From positions 434,001 through 498,000 of the forward strand of contig NZ_CANOOQ010000001.1 of the NCBI RefSeq assembly GCF_947568225.1: a stretch of DNA of 64,000 nucleotides, read 5' to 3'. Of the stretch, positions 8,303 through 16,181 are shown one piece after another. Source of the stretch: Faecalispora anaeroviscerum. GTDB taxonomy: Bacteria; Bacillota; Clostridia; Oscillospirales; Acutalibacteraceae. Each line of letters opens with the position of its first letter. The stretch's first letter is position 1. The notes under the pieces are model-generated. The model saw only the letters and a program-made list of their open reading frames with translations, did no database searches and was not told where the DNA came from. The position numbers and the translations under genes were made by a program.

Positions 8303-9172
8303 TTATATCAATGCCTTGGCTTTGACATAGGCGTAGATGCCTAAAATACCAAAGGCGGTCAAAATAAACCAGCCAAGAGCAAGTGTGGTATACAACCTCA
8401 CTTTTCCTGGCCGCTGCATATTGTTCAGTTTCAATTTTTGAATTTCCGCTTGACTGAGATCATGTTCTAATCTCTCAAAATAGGCGTTAATGTCATCGCC
8501 GTGAAGCACAGATTGCAGCCCAAGCACGACCTCTCGCATCATTGTACTTCCTACACGCAATTCCAGTTTTGAGAGCGCTCTGTCCGGGGAGCCTGTACGC
8601 ATTTCCGCAAGGGTAATTTGCAGTTGCTCCCGTAGTTCGACACCGGCACTCGGTAAAAAAGAATCCAAAATACCAATCACATCTTTAGATGCTTTAATCT
8701 TTTGGGAAATCATCGCTGTCAAACGGGGTAAATCGCTTTCAATCCGATCTCGCTTTTGTCTTATAATTTTATCGGTGCTTTTAAATTCTCCAAACATGGT
8801 ATATACCGCCCAAACAATTACCATGATGGAAACGATAGGGTTAATAGATGCCGCTGGGAGAGCAAGCAAACTTCGCATTAAAAATCTGGCAATGATTTGA
8901 GCCAAATGCAATTCCGGTGTGAAGGGAATTCCTGCGGACCGAAGTGAGTCGGACATAGTTTTCTTTCTATATTCGCTCAACTTAATCAGTTTTGACAAAC
9001 GCAAAGCCAGATTCATTTCCGTGATCTTGAGTAGATTCCCTTTACTCTGATTGTCGCTGACCACTTGCAGCATCGTTTTTCGATAAGCCATAAGCGGCAA
9101 CTTTGCAGCTGCACATAAAAGCAGATAGAAGCCTACAGTCAAAAAGATATATATGAAAATTGTTGTATTCAA
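8303..9172 (-). CDS. tadC: TadC-like inner-membrane pilus platform protein
   Basis: A 289-residue membrane protein with a type II secretion F domain. Membrane segments lie near residues 5-27, around 95-120 and at the C-terminus (LALGWFILTAFGILGIYAY). The cytoplasmic core LPRLTAMISQKIKASKDVIG and the following GSPDRALSKLELRVGS fit the T2SSF/TadC pattern. With TadB it forms the platform on which the TadA ATPase acts to assemble the pilus. It starts 11 bases after the tadB stop in the same operon. Confidence 0.75.
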   Translation of the reverse strand: MNTTIFIYIFLTVGFYLLLCAAAKLPLMAYRKTMLQVVSDNQSKGNLLKITEMNLALRLSKLIKLSEYRKKTMSDSLRSAGIPFTPELHLAQIIARFLMRSLLALPAASINPIVSIMVIVWAVYTMFGEFKSTDKIIRQKRDRIESDLPRLTAMISQKIKASKDVIGILDSFLPSAGVELREQLQITLAEMRTGSPDRALSKLELRVGSTMMREVVLGLQSVLHGDDINAYFERLEHDLSQAEIQKLKLNNMQRPGKVRLYTTLALGWFILTAFGILGIYAYVKAKALI

Positions 9173-9183
9173 TTTTTTTCCTC

Positions 9184-10128
9184 CTATCTTCTGAATTCCG
9201 CTGGCCGGGTCATTTGAATCACTCGAAACAGCGTATAGAAAAAGATAACCAAGCTACCTGCATACATAATCTGTCCAACCACAAAGCTCATTGCGATTTC
9301 GATCCATTCCGGATTCATCATCCAAATGAGGAAGGGTTCGATAAGTAACAATGGGCTTATAATAGTGTGATCTCTTAAAGGTTCGTACAAATTGTAATTC
9401 ACTTCTCCGTCTACAATCCTAATTTCCGAAAACTTCCGTATGATTGGCCCCAAAGTCGTACGCTGAGAAGGATCTTCTTCGCTTAAAATAACAGCATCGA
9501 TCCACTCATGAAAAACCTCTTGATTCAATGCTTTTTTCATATTTCGCAAGGCAAGAGGAACATTCGGATTTACCATCGTCACCTGCACCACAAAGCGTTC
9601 AAATACCTCTTTAACCGGCGATTCAAAATATTCTACGTTTTCTTTCACCGCCTGTATAATGTCCCCGGATCGCGTATACTCAGCCGTTACGATTGATAAA
9701 CTTGTTCCCAGCTCTACAATCAAACGCTTCTTGTAGCTGAAGGAACTTAGCAGAACAAAGATAAAAGGGAGCATAGCTAGCCCAATTGCCAGAACAGGTA
9801 CTAAGAATGCATTGTTCAGTGATCCTGCAACCAGTACGCCGATGACAGCAAAGAATCCAGATGTGATGCAGATAGTAGGAAAGTGACCACTCCTATTCAT
9901 CTCTATCAGAGTGCTTTTTGCATCCAAAATCATTTTTCGCATACCGCGCGGCTGAACAGGATTTTTGCAGTGTTTTATCTTTTCGGATAATGATTCTTTC
10001 TTTCTTGGCAGCAATTGAGAAATATCACTATAAGCCTGAAGAACATCATCTTTATTCTTAACCGTGATGCCAAAGATGGCCAAAAGGCCCCAAGCCATAA
10101 CAAAGAAAGCTATGATATATAAGATCAT
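9184..10128 (-). CDS. tadB: TadB-like inner-membrane pilus platform protein
   Basis: This 314-residue protein has an N-terminal membrane helix (MILYIIAFFVMAWGLLAIF), two central helices around residues 90-135 and a C-terminal hydrophobic pair. The cytoplasmic segment ELGTSLSIVTAEYTRSGDII and the following VPLALRNMKKAL match the T2SSF domain as seen in TadB. It would act with TadC as the membrane platform. Its ATG overlaps the tadA stop (ATGA), so the two are translationally coupled. Confidence 0.75.
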   Translation of the reverse strand: MILYIIAFFVMAWGLLAIFGITVKNKDDVLQAYSDISQLLPRKKESLSEKIKHCKNPVQPRGMRKMILDAKSTLIEMNRSGHFPTICITSGFFAVIGVLVAGSLNNAFLVPVLAIGLAMLPFIFVLLSSFSYKKRLIVELGTSLSIVTAEYTRSGDIIQAVKENVEYFESPVKEVFERFVVQVTMVNPNVPLALRNMKKALNQEVFHEWIDAVILSEEDPSQRTTLGPIIRKFSEIRIVDGEVNYNLYEPLRDHTIISPLLLIEPFLIWMMNPEWIEIAMSFVVGQIMYAGSLVIFFYTLFRVIQMTRPAEFRR

Positions 10129-11459
10129 GCGGCAACCTCAACCTCTCTCTTCAAAAATCTCTGTAATAAATCTTCCGGCATACCGTTATCCCTTAATTCT
10201 TGCTGCAATGTTTCCGACAAAGTTGATACTTTTTCAAAAAAGCCCTCTACAATAGTTTTACCGCTCTCTTTATCTATGCGGTTCTTTACCGTGTGCCAGC
10301 GATACAGAGTTCTGAGATTTCTTTTTCCATCTCCGGTAAGTTCACATTCGCAGATTTCTGTAATGCGACGCACATGATCCTTGCCTTTACGGATGTAAAA
10401 GCAGATAGGAAAAGCGTCCACAATAAATGCAGAAAGGATGGAGGCACTCAAATTCCCCTTTAAGCTGCACAGATCAAGAATGCGATCATAAATTTTCGCA
10501 CAACTTTTGGCATGGACAGTGCAAATGACAGAATGCCCGGTTCTGGCTGCCTCCTGCGTTTCATATGCCTCTGAGCCTTTCATCTCAGCGAGGCAAATGT
10601 GATCTGGGTCAAAAGTAAGAGCTTGCTCTAAAAGCATCTGTTCTGTAATCCTCTGACTGGGATCGTCGCTGTCCTTTGTTACTGTGTGAATTACATTGTT
10701 AAGTACAATATCGGTCTTTTCATCCCGAACAACAAGATCAAATTCGCGGGTCGTATTCTCAATTGTAAAAATACGAGAATCATAGGGCATTGTTGAGAGC
10801 AGCCAGCTCATGACCGTTGTTTTGCCGGTTCCCGTGGCCCCAGCAAGGCTCATTGAAATACCATATTGATAGAGAGCGCTCAGAAAGTCTAACATTTCTT
10901 CTGTAGCCATGCCGCCAGATATGAAATCCTGCTTCCCAAGCTTTTTAGGATTAATATAACGTATTGAAACGCTGATACCGGCATCCTTGTCAATCACACC
11001 GGTTCCAATGACGGTAATTCTAATCTTATTGTTTAAATGCCCTCTCACTAATGGTTTTGAAGGATTTAGGATTGTTCCGGATTCCCGCAGCAGCTTTGTA
11101 ATTATGTCGTTGGCGTGAGCGGGGGAGAAAAACTGCTGTGGCGATACCTTTATACTTCCGTCTGAAAAAGTGATTTTAGTGTCATCCCAACGGTTGATAT
11201 TGATTTCTTCCCAATCATCATTTGTTCCGTTGAGATAGGGTGTCAAAAAAGAATACTCGGCCATTTCCTGATATAGTTTGGAAGCCAAACTATCAATCTC
11301 TGTCTCTTCTGTCGAAAGGTCTTTTTCCTGAATGTATTGCTTAATGTAAGATAACAATTGCTGTCTGTTGTTTTTTGGGGTTTTCAAAAGTGCCGAATAT
11401 TTTTCTGCCATATAGCCCTGTACATCTTCCAGCAAACGTGGAAACTCAATTGACTTCAT
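10125..11459 (-). CDS. tadA: TadA/CpaF-type pilus assembly ATPase
   Basis: A 444-residue secretion ATPase of the VirB11/CpaF family. It has Walker A GATGTGKTT near residue 208, a Walker B region LTFDPDHICLAEMKG and the His-box TGHSVICTVHA. The N-terminal domain includes NINRWDDTKITF. It hydrolyses ATP to drive pilin assembly on the TadB/TadC platform. The ATG at 11459 is chosen; GGGAGG lies 12 bases upstream, and a TTG at 11471 would have no proper spacing. It overlaps the tadZ end and the tadB start. Confidence 0.88.
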   Translation of the reverse strand: MKSIEFPRLLEDVQGYMAEKYSALLKTPKNNRQQLLSYIKQYIQEKDLSTEETEIDSLASKLYQEMAEYSFLTPYLNGTNDDWEEININRWDDTKITFSDGSIKVSPQQFFSPAHANDIITKLLRESGTILNPSKPLVRGHLNNKIRITVIGTGVIDKDAGISVSIRYINPKKLGKQDFISGGMATEEMLDFLSALYQYGISMSLAGATGTGKTTVMSWLLSTMPYDSRIFTIENTTREFDLVVRDEKTDIVLNNVIHTVTKDSDDPSQRITEQMLLEQALTFDPDHICLAEMKGSEAYETQEAARTGHSVICTVHAKSCAKIYDRILDLCSLKGNLSASILSAFIVDAFPICFYIRKGKDHVRRITEICECELTGDGKRNLRTLYRWHTVKNRIDKESGKTIVEGFFEKVSTLSETLQQELRDNGMPEDLLQRFLKREVEVAA

Positions 11460-12195
11460 TAGTCTGGACAACCTCCCTTACCATGACTTCCAGTCCCATT
11501 TCAAATTCTTTAGCACCTTTTCCAAATACCGTGTCAAAAATTTCCCCTTGATCGTATTGGATCGGCAGCTCCGGAACGTTAGGGAAAACATAATGAGCGC
11601 CGCCAATCAGCTCAGACATCAAATCCACATCTTGACCAGGCAATGCATTATTAATGATGTTGATTTGTTCACCATACTGGTACTGCGTCTTTTGCTGAAG
11701 AAGCCCCTTTTGTGATTCGATGTAGATAAGACTGCGGGGATTCGGTGTCACTACTTTAAATGTGAGATCGGCGGCTTCCAAGGCCGCTGATGTCAATTTA
11801 TCTCCTACCACATGTGGCGTGCAGTCGATGATGATATAGTCAGCCACTTTTCGGAGCAGGGAGATTAACTCCCGCGCCTGAAAGGAATTGTAACCTGCAT
11901 ATGTTAGTGGGTTATCCTTTTTTCGATATCCCATAAGAGATAAATACTTAGATTTGAATGGTGTACAATGTTGCAATATTGTGGTTTCAGTCATCTTCGG
12001 CAGGGCCAGTAAATTGCCGAGAGATTCAAAATCCTTGCCTGAAGGAAAAACCAACGGAAGGAAAGGTGTTTCAGAATCACAGCCGACAACAATGGTGTTT
12101 TGCTTTCTAGCCGCTAGTATTTTTGCGGTCTTAATTGCCAGAGTGGTCTTGCCGCTGTTTGGGCTGCCCCAAAAAGCAATCACTTGATTTGTCAT
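11446..12195 (-). CDS. tadZ: TadZ/CpaE-like P-loop localisation ATPase
   Basis: A 249-residue MinD/ParA-superfamily protein. GSPNSGKTTLAIKTAKILA at the N-terminus is a Walker A with a less canonical lysine, and ADYIIIDCTPHV is the Walker B region. TadZ/CpaE proteins position the Tad machinery in the cell; the classic N-terminal receiver domain is absent here. It lies directly upstream of tadA, overlaps the cpaB-like stop (ATGA) and belongs to the pilus operon. It is distinct from the partition ParA at 23090-23872, which has the deviant KGGSGKTT motif. Confidence 0.75.
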   Translation of the reverse strand: MTNQVIAFWGSPNSGKTTLAIKTAKILAARKQNTIVVGCDSETPFLPLVFPSGKDFESLGNLLALPKMTETTILQHCTPFKSKYLSLMGYRKKDNPLTYAGYNSFQARELISLLRKVADYIIIDCTPHVVGDKLTSAALEAADLTFKVVTPNPRSLIYIESQKGLLQQKTQYQYGEQINIINNALPGQDVDLMSELIGGAHYVFPNVPELPIQYDQGEIFDTVFGKGAKEFEMGLEVMVREVVQTNEVN

Positions 12196-12932
12196 TGTGC
12201 ATTCTCCTTTAGAAATTTATCTTCAAGTTCAAGAAATTTCTTTGCCGTTTCGCTGCTACCACGATAGCTTAATGCGGCATGTATAGAGCCATTGGCCTCA
12301 TAATCCACAATCTTCAACACCTGTTCAGGTGTTGCAAGAACTGTTAAGGTGCTTGGAATGTTATCTGTATTACTTTTCGATTTTTTATCAGCTTCGGTCT
12401 GCTCACCGGTACTGTCATATCCTTCAGAAGTAGTTGCTGCAAGAAGTTGTACATATTGCAGCTCACCGGGATACATGGTTTGCTTCATATCACCATATTC
12501 CGAAACATAGAGCGAAATAATGTCACCGGATTTCAGCTTTCCAGACAGGCCATTTGCAAAGTTTTTTATAGTGATTGATACGGCTTGTTTTTTACCGTCC
12601 AGATTAGATAAGTAAGCATCCGGTGATTGTGTCGATACTTTGGTCGACAGAATATAATCGCCGGGCTGAAATTTAGCAAGGGCATATTGTCCGACAATAT
12701 CTTCAGAATTTTTCATTACGTTGTCCGGAAGGTTGTAACCGCCTACTTTGACGTTCTGTATCATATCTGACGTGATCTTTGTTCCCTCCGGTACTGTTTT
12801 GCTTACCCGGACAATCTCAACCTGCTTTCCTGCTGCGGTGTTGAAGGCCGGAGTAATTACCAGGCAAATCAGAAGGGCTGCCAAAATTGACAGCCCACTC
12901 AAAAAATATCTGTTTTTCAAAAGCTTTTTCAT
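12192..12932 (-). CDS. cpaB: CpaB/RcpC-like SAF-domain pilus protein
   Basis: About 246 residues. An N-terminal membrane anchor (FLSGLSILAALLICLVITPAF) is followed by a SAF domain, VSKTVPEGTKITSDMIQNV, and a second domain with LKSGDIISLYVSEYG. This is the CpaB/RcpC layout, a periplasmic or extracytoplasmic factor in Flp pilus assembly. The ATG at 12932 has AAGGAGAAG just upstream; the longer frame from 12977 overlaps the peptidase gene and lacks such a site. Confidence 0.8.
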   Translation of the reverse strand: MKKLLKNRYFLSGLSILAALLICLVITPAFNTAAGKQVEIVRVSKTVPEGTKITSDMIQNVKVGGYNLPDNVMKNSEDIVGQYALAKFQPGDYILSTKVSTQSPDAYLSNLDGKKQAVSITIKNFANGLSGKLKSGDIISLYVSEYGDMKQTMYPGELQYVQLLAATTSEGYDSTGEQTEADKKSKSNTDNIPSTLTVLATPEQVLKIVDYEANGSIHAALSYRGSSETAKKFLELEDKFLKENAQ

Positions 12933-12942
12933 GTTCTTCTCC

Positions 12943-13455
12943 TTAATTAAAAATGATGAATGCCAGAAAACAACCAATCCCTAACCAGGGAGCCATTGCG
13001 TAGTAGTACTTCTTGCGCTGTCCCTGAAAAAACAGCCTGGACGCAATTTGTAAAAAAATGATTCCCATAAGCGCTGCATAGATTACAGCTGGTGTGCCAA
13101 GGACAAAGCCAGCGGCGGCAATAAATTTTATATCACCGCAGCCGATTACTTCTTCCTTTGTGATCTTGTTATTAAGATAGAAGATAAACGATGCAACAAA
13201 AAATCCCGTTATGGCTGGAATCGGTTTGAAATCGATCAATCCGATCAGCATAACGGGCCACAAATAGCGATTGGGGATTATATGCGTTGTCGCATCGTAA
13301 ACCCCAATACCGGCAAGAACTAGGGAAAATAGGCTGCCTTTCAAAAATAAAGCTGTACTTTGAGCTGTAAAAAACAAAATCAAAGTGCAGATAAGCCAAA
13401 GGGCAGCAACTATAATGCGGCTGTAATCTGAGAGCTGGTTTTGTTTTAGTTCCAT
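12943..13455 (-). CDS. tadV: TadV/CpaA-type prepilin peptidase
   Basis: A 170-residue polytopic membrane protein of the A24 aspartic peptidase family. The two catalytic aspartates are visible: GVYDATTHIIPNR and the GxGD motif in VIGCGDIKFIAAAG. It lacks the N-methylase domain of full PilD enzymes, as is normal for TadV. It should cleave the pilin encoded immediately upstream (13446-13694), whose stop overlaps its ATG, and the pseudopilins of the same operon. Confidence 0.85.
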   Translation of the reverse strand: MELKQNQLSDYSRIIVAALWLICTLILFFTAQSTALFLKGSLFSLVLAGIGVYDATTHIIPNRYLWPVMLIGLIDFKPIPAITGFFVASFIFYLNNKITKEEVIGCGDIKFIAAAGFVLGTPAVIYAALMGIIFLQIASRLFFQGQRKKYYYAMAPWLGIGCFLAFIIFN

Positions 13456-13694
13456 AAGTTGTTAAAGGATTCTTCAACTTTTGGAATAAAAGTATTAGGA
13501 ATCCATCCGGTTGACCAACCAATTACAATTGCGGCAATGAGCAATGCTCCGATTACGCCACCTGCCATAGACGTGTTTTGGGATTCACCTCGCATATCCT
13601 CTTTCAGAGCATTTGCTTCCGTGCAGACAAAGCAGGCCGTTTCATTTACCTTCTTTGCGGCTCTTTCAAAATACTTCTTTACTGATTTTTTCAT
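13446..13694 (-). CDS. Flp-type major pilin candidate
   Basis: Only 82 residues. A basic leader of about 38 residues ends in MRGESQNTSMAGG, followed by one hydrophobic helix (VIGALLIAAIVIGWSTGW) and a short tail. Size, layout and place as first gene of the pilus operon match Flp-type pilins. The leader is longer than in typical Flp proteins, so the exact cleavage site is uncertain. A strong ATAGGAGG site precedes the ATG, as expected for a highly made pilin. The 23-bp palindrome at 13771-13793 lies about 80 bp upstream. Confidence 0.7.
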   Translation of the reverse strand: MKKSVKKYFERAAKKVNETACFVCTEANALKEDMRGESQNTSMAGGVIGALLIAAIVIGWSTGWIPNTFIPKVEESFNNLWN

Positions 13695-13770
13695 TTAATT
13701 TTCCTCCTATAATTAAAAATAAAAAAACTCCGTGAGAGTATCAAAGAGTTTTGATTGGCTATTTAATTTT

Positions 13771-13793
13771 AAGTCGGACATTTTGTCCGACTT
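13771..13793. promoter_or_regulatory. 23-bp palindrome, copy 1, upstream of pilus operon
   Basis: AAGTCGGACA, then TTT, then TGTCCGACTT: perfect 10-bp arms with a 3-bp centre. It lies upstream of the pilin gene. Similar sites are at 21793-21815 and 24394-24416. The shared position before operons suggests an operator or a partition-protein site. Confidence 0.7.
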
Positions 13794-13818
13794 CATTATT
13801 GATTTACTGAAATTACAC

Positions 13819-13923
13819 TTAGATATTCTTAAAATAAATAGAGTCGATCAGGTATCCCATTAGAAATAAAAACATGCCACTTATAGCTAAAATAATTAAT
13901 GCAATTAATAACTTTTTCTTCAT
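13819..13923 (-). CDS. Small membrane protein, 34 residues
   Basis: An open frame begins MKKKLLIALIILAISGMF and continues FLFLMGYLIDSIYFKNI. It is one basic N-terminus plus one hydrophobic helix. AAAGGAA lies seven bases before the ATG. It lies behind the pilus operon promoter region and in front of a second small membrane gene. The function is unknown. Its short length makes chance possible, but the ribosome site and helix support it. Confidence 0.5.
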   Translation of the reverse strand: MKKKLLIALIILAISGMFLFLMGYLIDSIYFKNI

Positions 13924-13990
13924 AGACAATTCCTTTAATCACCTACCAGCGTGGGCTAACAATCATCATAATCTTATGCTTGTAAAATTC

Positions 13991-14170
13991 TTATTTAATA
14001 AAAAGCGTCAAAAAAAGAAAGAAAGCTAACAACACTAACATTACTATGGCTGCCGAAATAAAAGCGGATATTGGAATTTGCATGTAACCAATCAAAACTT
14101 TAATCATAAACGCCAATATAGTAATGAAAACAATAAATAAAAAAATGTCTCGAACTAGTGAATGTTTCAT
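13991..14170 (-). CDS. Small two-helix membrane protein, 59 residues
   Basis: The frame begins MKHSLVRDIFLFIVFITILA and ends LLAFFLFLTLFIK. Two hydrophobic stretches are separated by a short polar turn (MQIPIS), with positive N-terminal residues. No strong ribosome site is seen; AGTGG lies about 11 bases upstream. Together with the 34-residue gene it forms a pair of tiny membrane proteins between the pilus operon and the cargo island. No family is recognised. Confidence 0.4.
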   Translation of the reverse strand: MKHSLVRDIFLFIVFITILAFMIKVLIGYMQIPISAFISAAIVMLVLLAFFLFLTLFIK

Positions 14171-14194
14171 TATCGTACCACTTATAAATTAGGT

Positions 14195-14229
14195 ATGACC
14201 GGTCATTAACCTCTTACATGACCGGTCAT
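14195..14229. promoter_or_regulatory. Two copies of the palindrome ATGACCGGTCAT
   Basis: The 12-bp perfect palindrome occurs at 14195-14206 and 14218-14229, 23 bp apart centre to centre. A matching part, ATGACCGG, occurs at 15273-15280 in the divergent promoter region of the cargo island. Repeated palindromes near an XRE regulator gene look like operators, though the pair could also fold as a hairpin followed by TTTTTT on the plus strand. Confidence 0.5.
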
Positions 14230-14243
14230 TTTTTGCGAAGAAA

Positions 14244-14279
14244 TTACTCCACCAGTTGCGGGCCAACGTGGCCGCTCAT
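14244..14279 (-). pseudogene. Remnant of the 3' end of the secreted-protein gene
   Basis: On the minus strand this reads MSGHVGPQLVE then stop, matching the end DWHVGPQLVE of the secreted protein at 17037-18782. The DNA at 14244-14270 and 17037-17063 matches over 27 nt with one difference. It is therefore a cut-off copy of the gene end, marking the left border of a 2.8 kb inserted segment. Confidence 0.7.
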
Positions 14280-14288
14280 CGTAAAATA

Positions 14289-14323
14289 ATAGCACTTCTG
14301 AGTTGTAAATTTAGGAGTGCTAT
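14289..14323 (-). terminator. Terminator of the XRE gene
   Basis: ATAGCACTTCT (14289-14299) pairs with AGGAGTGCTAT (14313-14323), starting inside the stop codon of the regulator. The minus-strand continuation TTATTTTAC gives a weak U-run. Confidence 0.6.
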
Positions 14324-14685
14324 CTTTCGTTCAAAATATCTTGGTACAGCTCATCCAACGGGATGCTCAGTACCTTTGCAATGTCACAAACCAGCCGAAA
14401 GCTAGGACTGCGGTTATCCCCGTTTTCAATTCCGTGGATGGTCGAAACCGCATGGCCGGAGCGTCGGGCCAGCTCGGATTGTGACAGACCTTTCTTTTGC
14501 CTTACCTCACGTATTTTGTCGGATATCATATTAACTTTCCTTTCGGTATTCTGCATTTTTGCAATGACATCGAATTCCTTTGTCCCATCTATAATTGAGA
14601 CGTTTTGGGGATCAATGTCATTTTCCTCAAGGAATTTTTTCATCGAGATTTTATAAACAACTCCACCTGCTTCTCCAAAACACAT
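14320..14685 (-). CDS. XRE-family transcriptional regulator
   Basis: A 121-residue protein. The C-terminal 65 residues are a Cro/CI-type helix-turn-helix: SDKIREVRQKKGLSQSELA, then STIHGIENGDNRSPSFRLV and IAKVLSIPLDELYQ. The N-terminal part (MKKFLEENDIDPQNVSIIDG) is unusual for small XRE proteins and unfamiliar. The ATG at 14685 has GAGGAG upstream. An internal ATG at 14529 also has a good site (AAAGGAAAG) and would yield just the DNA-binding domain, so two products are possible. Likely operators are the ATGACCGGTCAT sites nearby. Confidence 0.8.
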   Translation of the reverse strand: MCFGEAGGVVYKISMKKFLEENDIDPQNVSIIDGTKEFDVIAKMQNTERKVNMISDKIREVRQKKGLSQSELARRSGHAVSTIHGIENGDNRSPSFRLVCDIAKVLSIPLDELYQDILNER

Positions 14686-14714
14686 GTAAAAGGATCTCCT
14701 CTTTTTTATATTTT

Positions 14715-15215
14715 TTATGGAATATCTTTTTCAACGGGATAATAAAGTCGATATTTTAAGCTCTCCATATTTTTTTGATAAGGTGTTAAAATCGGGCTTT
14801 TAACTATTCCGGTATATTTAATTGTTTCAAGATGTGGGGTTATATTTTTCTTTCTTATCACTGTAATCTCACTTGGAGAAATATAGAAACCATGATATTC
14901 TTCGTTTTCTCCTTCTCTCAGCATCCAGTAGCCATAACCAGTTCCAGATCCTTCAACAGAATATACTTGTTCAGTTGAAATGACTGAAGACTTCGAATCA
15001 AGCCAATCCTTAGGCTCATTGCTCGTCATAAGCACAATTGTAGAAAGTCCAGAGATCAATACCCCGATCATACCGCCCAACAAAGATAAAGGTGCGATTA
15101 TTGATATAAAACTTGGATTTTCTTGATCTTTATCAAAAAACTTGTTCCATATAGCATAAAAAGCAAAGCAAGCCAAAGAAATATAAAATAGCAATGTACA
15201 GATACCTCCCTCCAC
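14715..15215 (-). CDS. Hypothetical membrane protein of the cargo island
   Basis: A 166-residue protein with two membrane helices (CTLLFYISLACFAFYAIW and IIAPLSLLGGMIGVLISGLS) followed by a soluble C-terminal domain of about 95 residues, rich in Tyr and Ser. No family is recognised. It ends 30 bp before the XRE gene, in the same direction, and may be co-transcribed with it. The start at 15215 has GGAGGGAGG nearby. The region upstream contains a broken copy of the XRE start, so the gene seems to have been placed behind an older regulator promoter. Confidence 0.6.
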   Translation of the reverse strand: MEGGICTLLFYISLACFAFYAIWNKFFDKDQENPSFISIIAPLSLLGGMIGVLISGLSTIVLMTSNEPKDWLDSKSSVISTEQVYSVEGSGTGYGYWMLREGENEEYHGFYISPSEITVIRKKNITPHLETIKYTGIVKSPILTPYQKNMESLKYRLYYPVEKDIP

Positions 15216-15228
15216 AAATATACTTGGT

Positions 15229-15252
15229 ACGTATTTTGTCGGATAACATATT
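15229..15252 (-). pseudogene. Remnant of an XRE gene start
   Basis: The 24 bases match 14509-14532, the start of the helix-turn-helix coding part of the XRE gene, with one difference. The minus strand reads ATGTTATCCGACAAAATACG, that is MLSDKIR, before diverging into the membrane-protein gene. An ATGACCGG half-operator lies 20 bp further upstream. Confidence 0.55.
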
Positions 15253-15377
15253 GGCCTCTCTTTCTCAAAAAAATGACCGGTTGTATGAATTTTATATAAA
15301 CATATTGAGATTTGAGTTAAATACTGGTTTTGTAGACCGATATTAAAGATAAAATAATAATAGGAAAGGGTGATGAA

Positions 15378-16181
15378 ATGGCCGATCGAGCCTATAACAT
15401 GACTCTTCAGCAGGAAGAGTCAATAACTCAGGCTCTCGCTGGGAAAGCAAACGGAAGCAACTTTAGTTACGTTTGTGCAGATGAAGAGTGCCAGGCAATA
15501 ATGTATGTTCGGAGGGGTATTACACCTAATTTTTATAGTTCGCGTCATACGCACCACAGAAAAAATTGCCCTTTTGCAAGCTATTCAAAAGCTGATTTAA
15601 AACCTCCTAAAAGTTTTTTGGATTGGTTAGAAGAGGTGTTAACTAAACCGGATTTACCCAAAGAGCATCAACAGGATAAAATAAATTCTTCAGCAGGTGT
15701 TCATAAAGCAGTAGGGAAACTGTCACATACAGCAAGAGCAATGTATGTTTATCAGAGGTCAAAAGAACTGGATGAATATCTCGATGAAGAGAATACTCAA
15801 AGCGTGTTGGATTTTTGTATATCGCCTCGAACCGCATACTATTACGAAAATAACCCTGATAAAATCAAAGGCTGGCATTTAATCATCGGAAAAATAAAAA
15901 CGGTAAAATTTAATGGTGATTACATTATTCTTCATGTCTGCACGAAAGGTGAAAGGGCATATCACCTTCGATTTAAAATAAAATTTACTGATAATATCTG
16001 TAAAGATATATATGATGATATTTGCGTGAGGATAGAAAATACCAACGTTACAAATCAAGAACTTTGTGTTATGTGCAAACTGGAATCCAAAGAAGAAAAA
16101 TATGAATACGCACAGGGTAAAGCTTACAAAACACTGTATACAGGTTTCGTGCCAAAAAAGCGACTGTATTTTATTCCTTAA
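15378..16181 (+). CDS. Hypothetical zinc-finger-like cargo protein
   Basis: A 267-residue protein, one of the few on the plus strand in the element. The N-terminal part has a possible zinc site: CADEEC at residues 33-38, then HTHHRKNC around 57-64. The layout YVC..C...YVRRG...FYSSRHTHH loosely resembles the N-terminus of CoiA-like proteins, but I see no nuclease motif. The C-terminal half is beta-rich (GWHLIIGKIKTVKFNGDYIILHV). AGGAAAGGGTG precedes the ATG. It converges with the LRR-like gene, overlapping by four bases. AT-rich codon use sets this island apart. Function unknown. Confidence 0.65.
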   Translation: MADRAYNMTLQQEESITQALAGKANGSNFSYVCADEECQAIMYVRRGITPNFYSSRHTHHRKNCPFASYSKADLKPPKSFLDWLEEVLTKPDLPKEHQQDKINSSAGVHKAVGKLSHTARAMYVYQRSKELDEYLDEENTQSVLDFCISPRTAYYYENNPDKIKGWHLIIGKIKTVKFNGDYIILHVCTKGERAYHLRFKIKFTDNICKDIYDDICVRIENTNVTNQELCVMCKLESKEEKYEYAQGKAYKTLYTGFVPKKRLYFIP

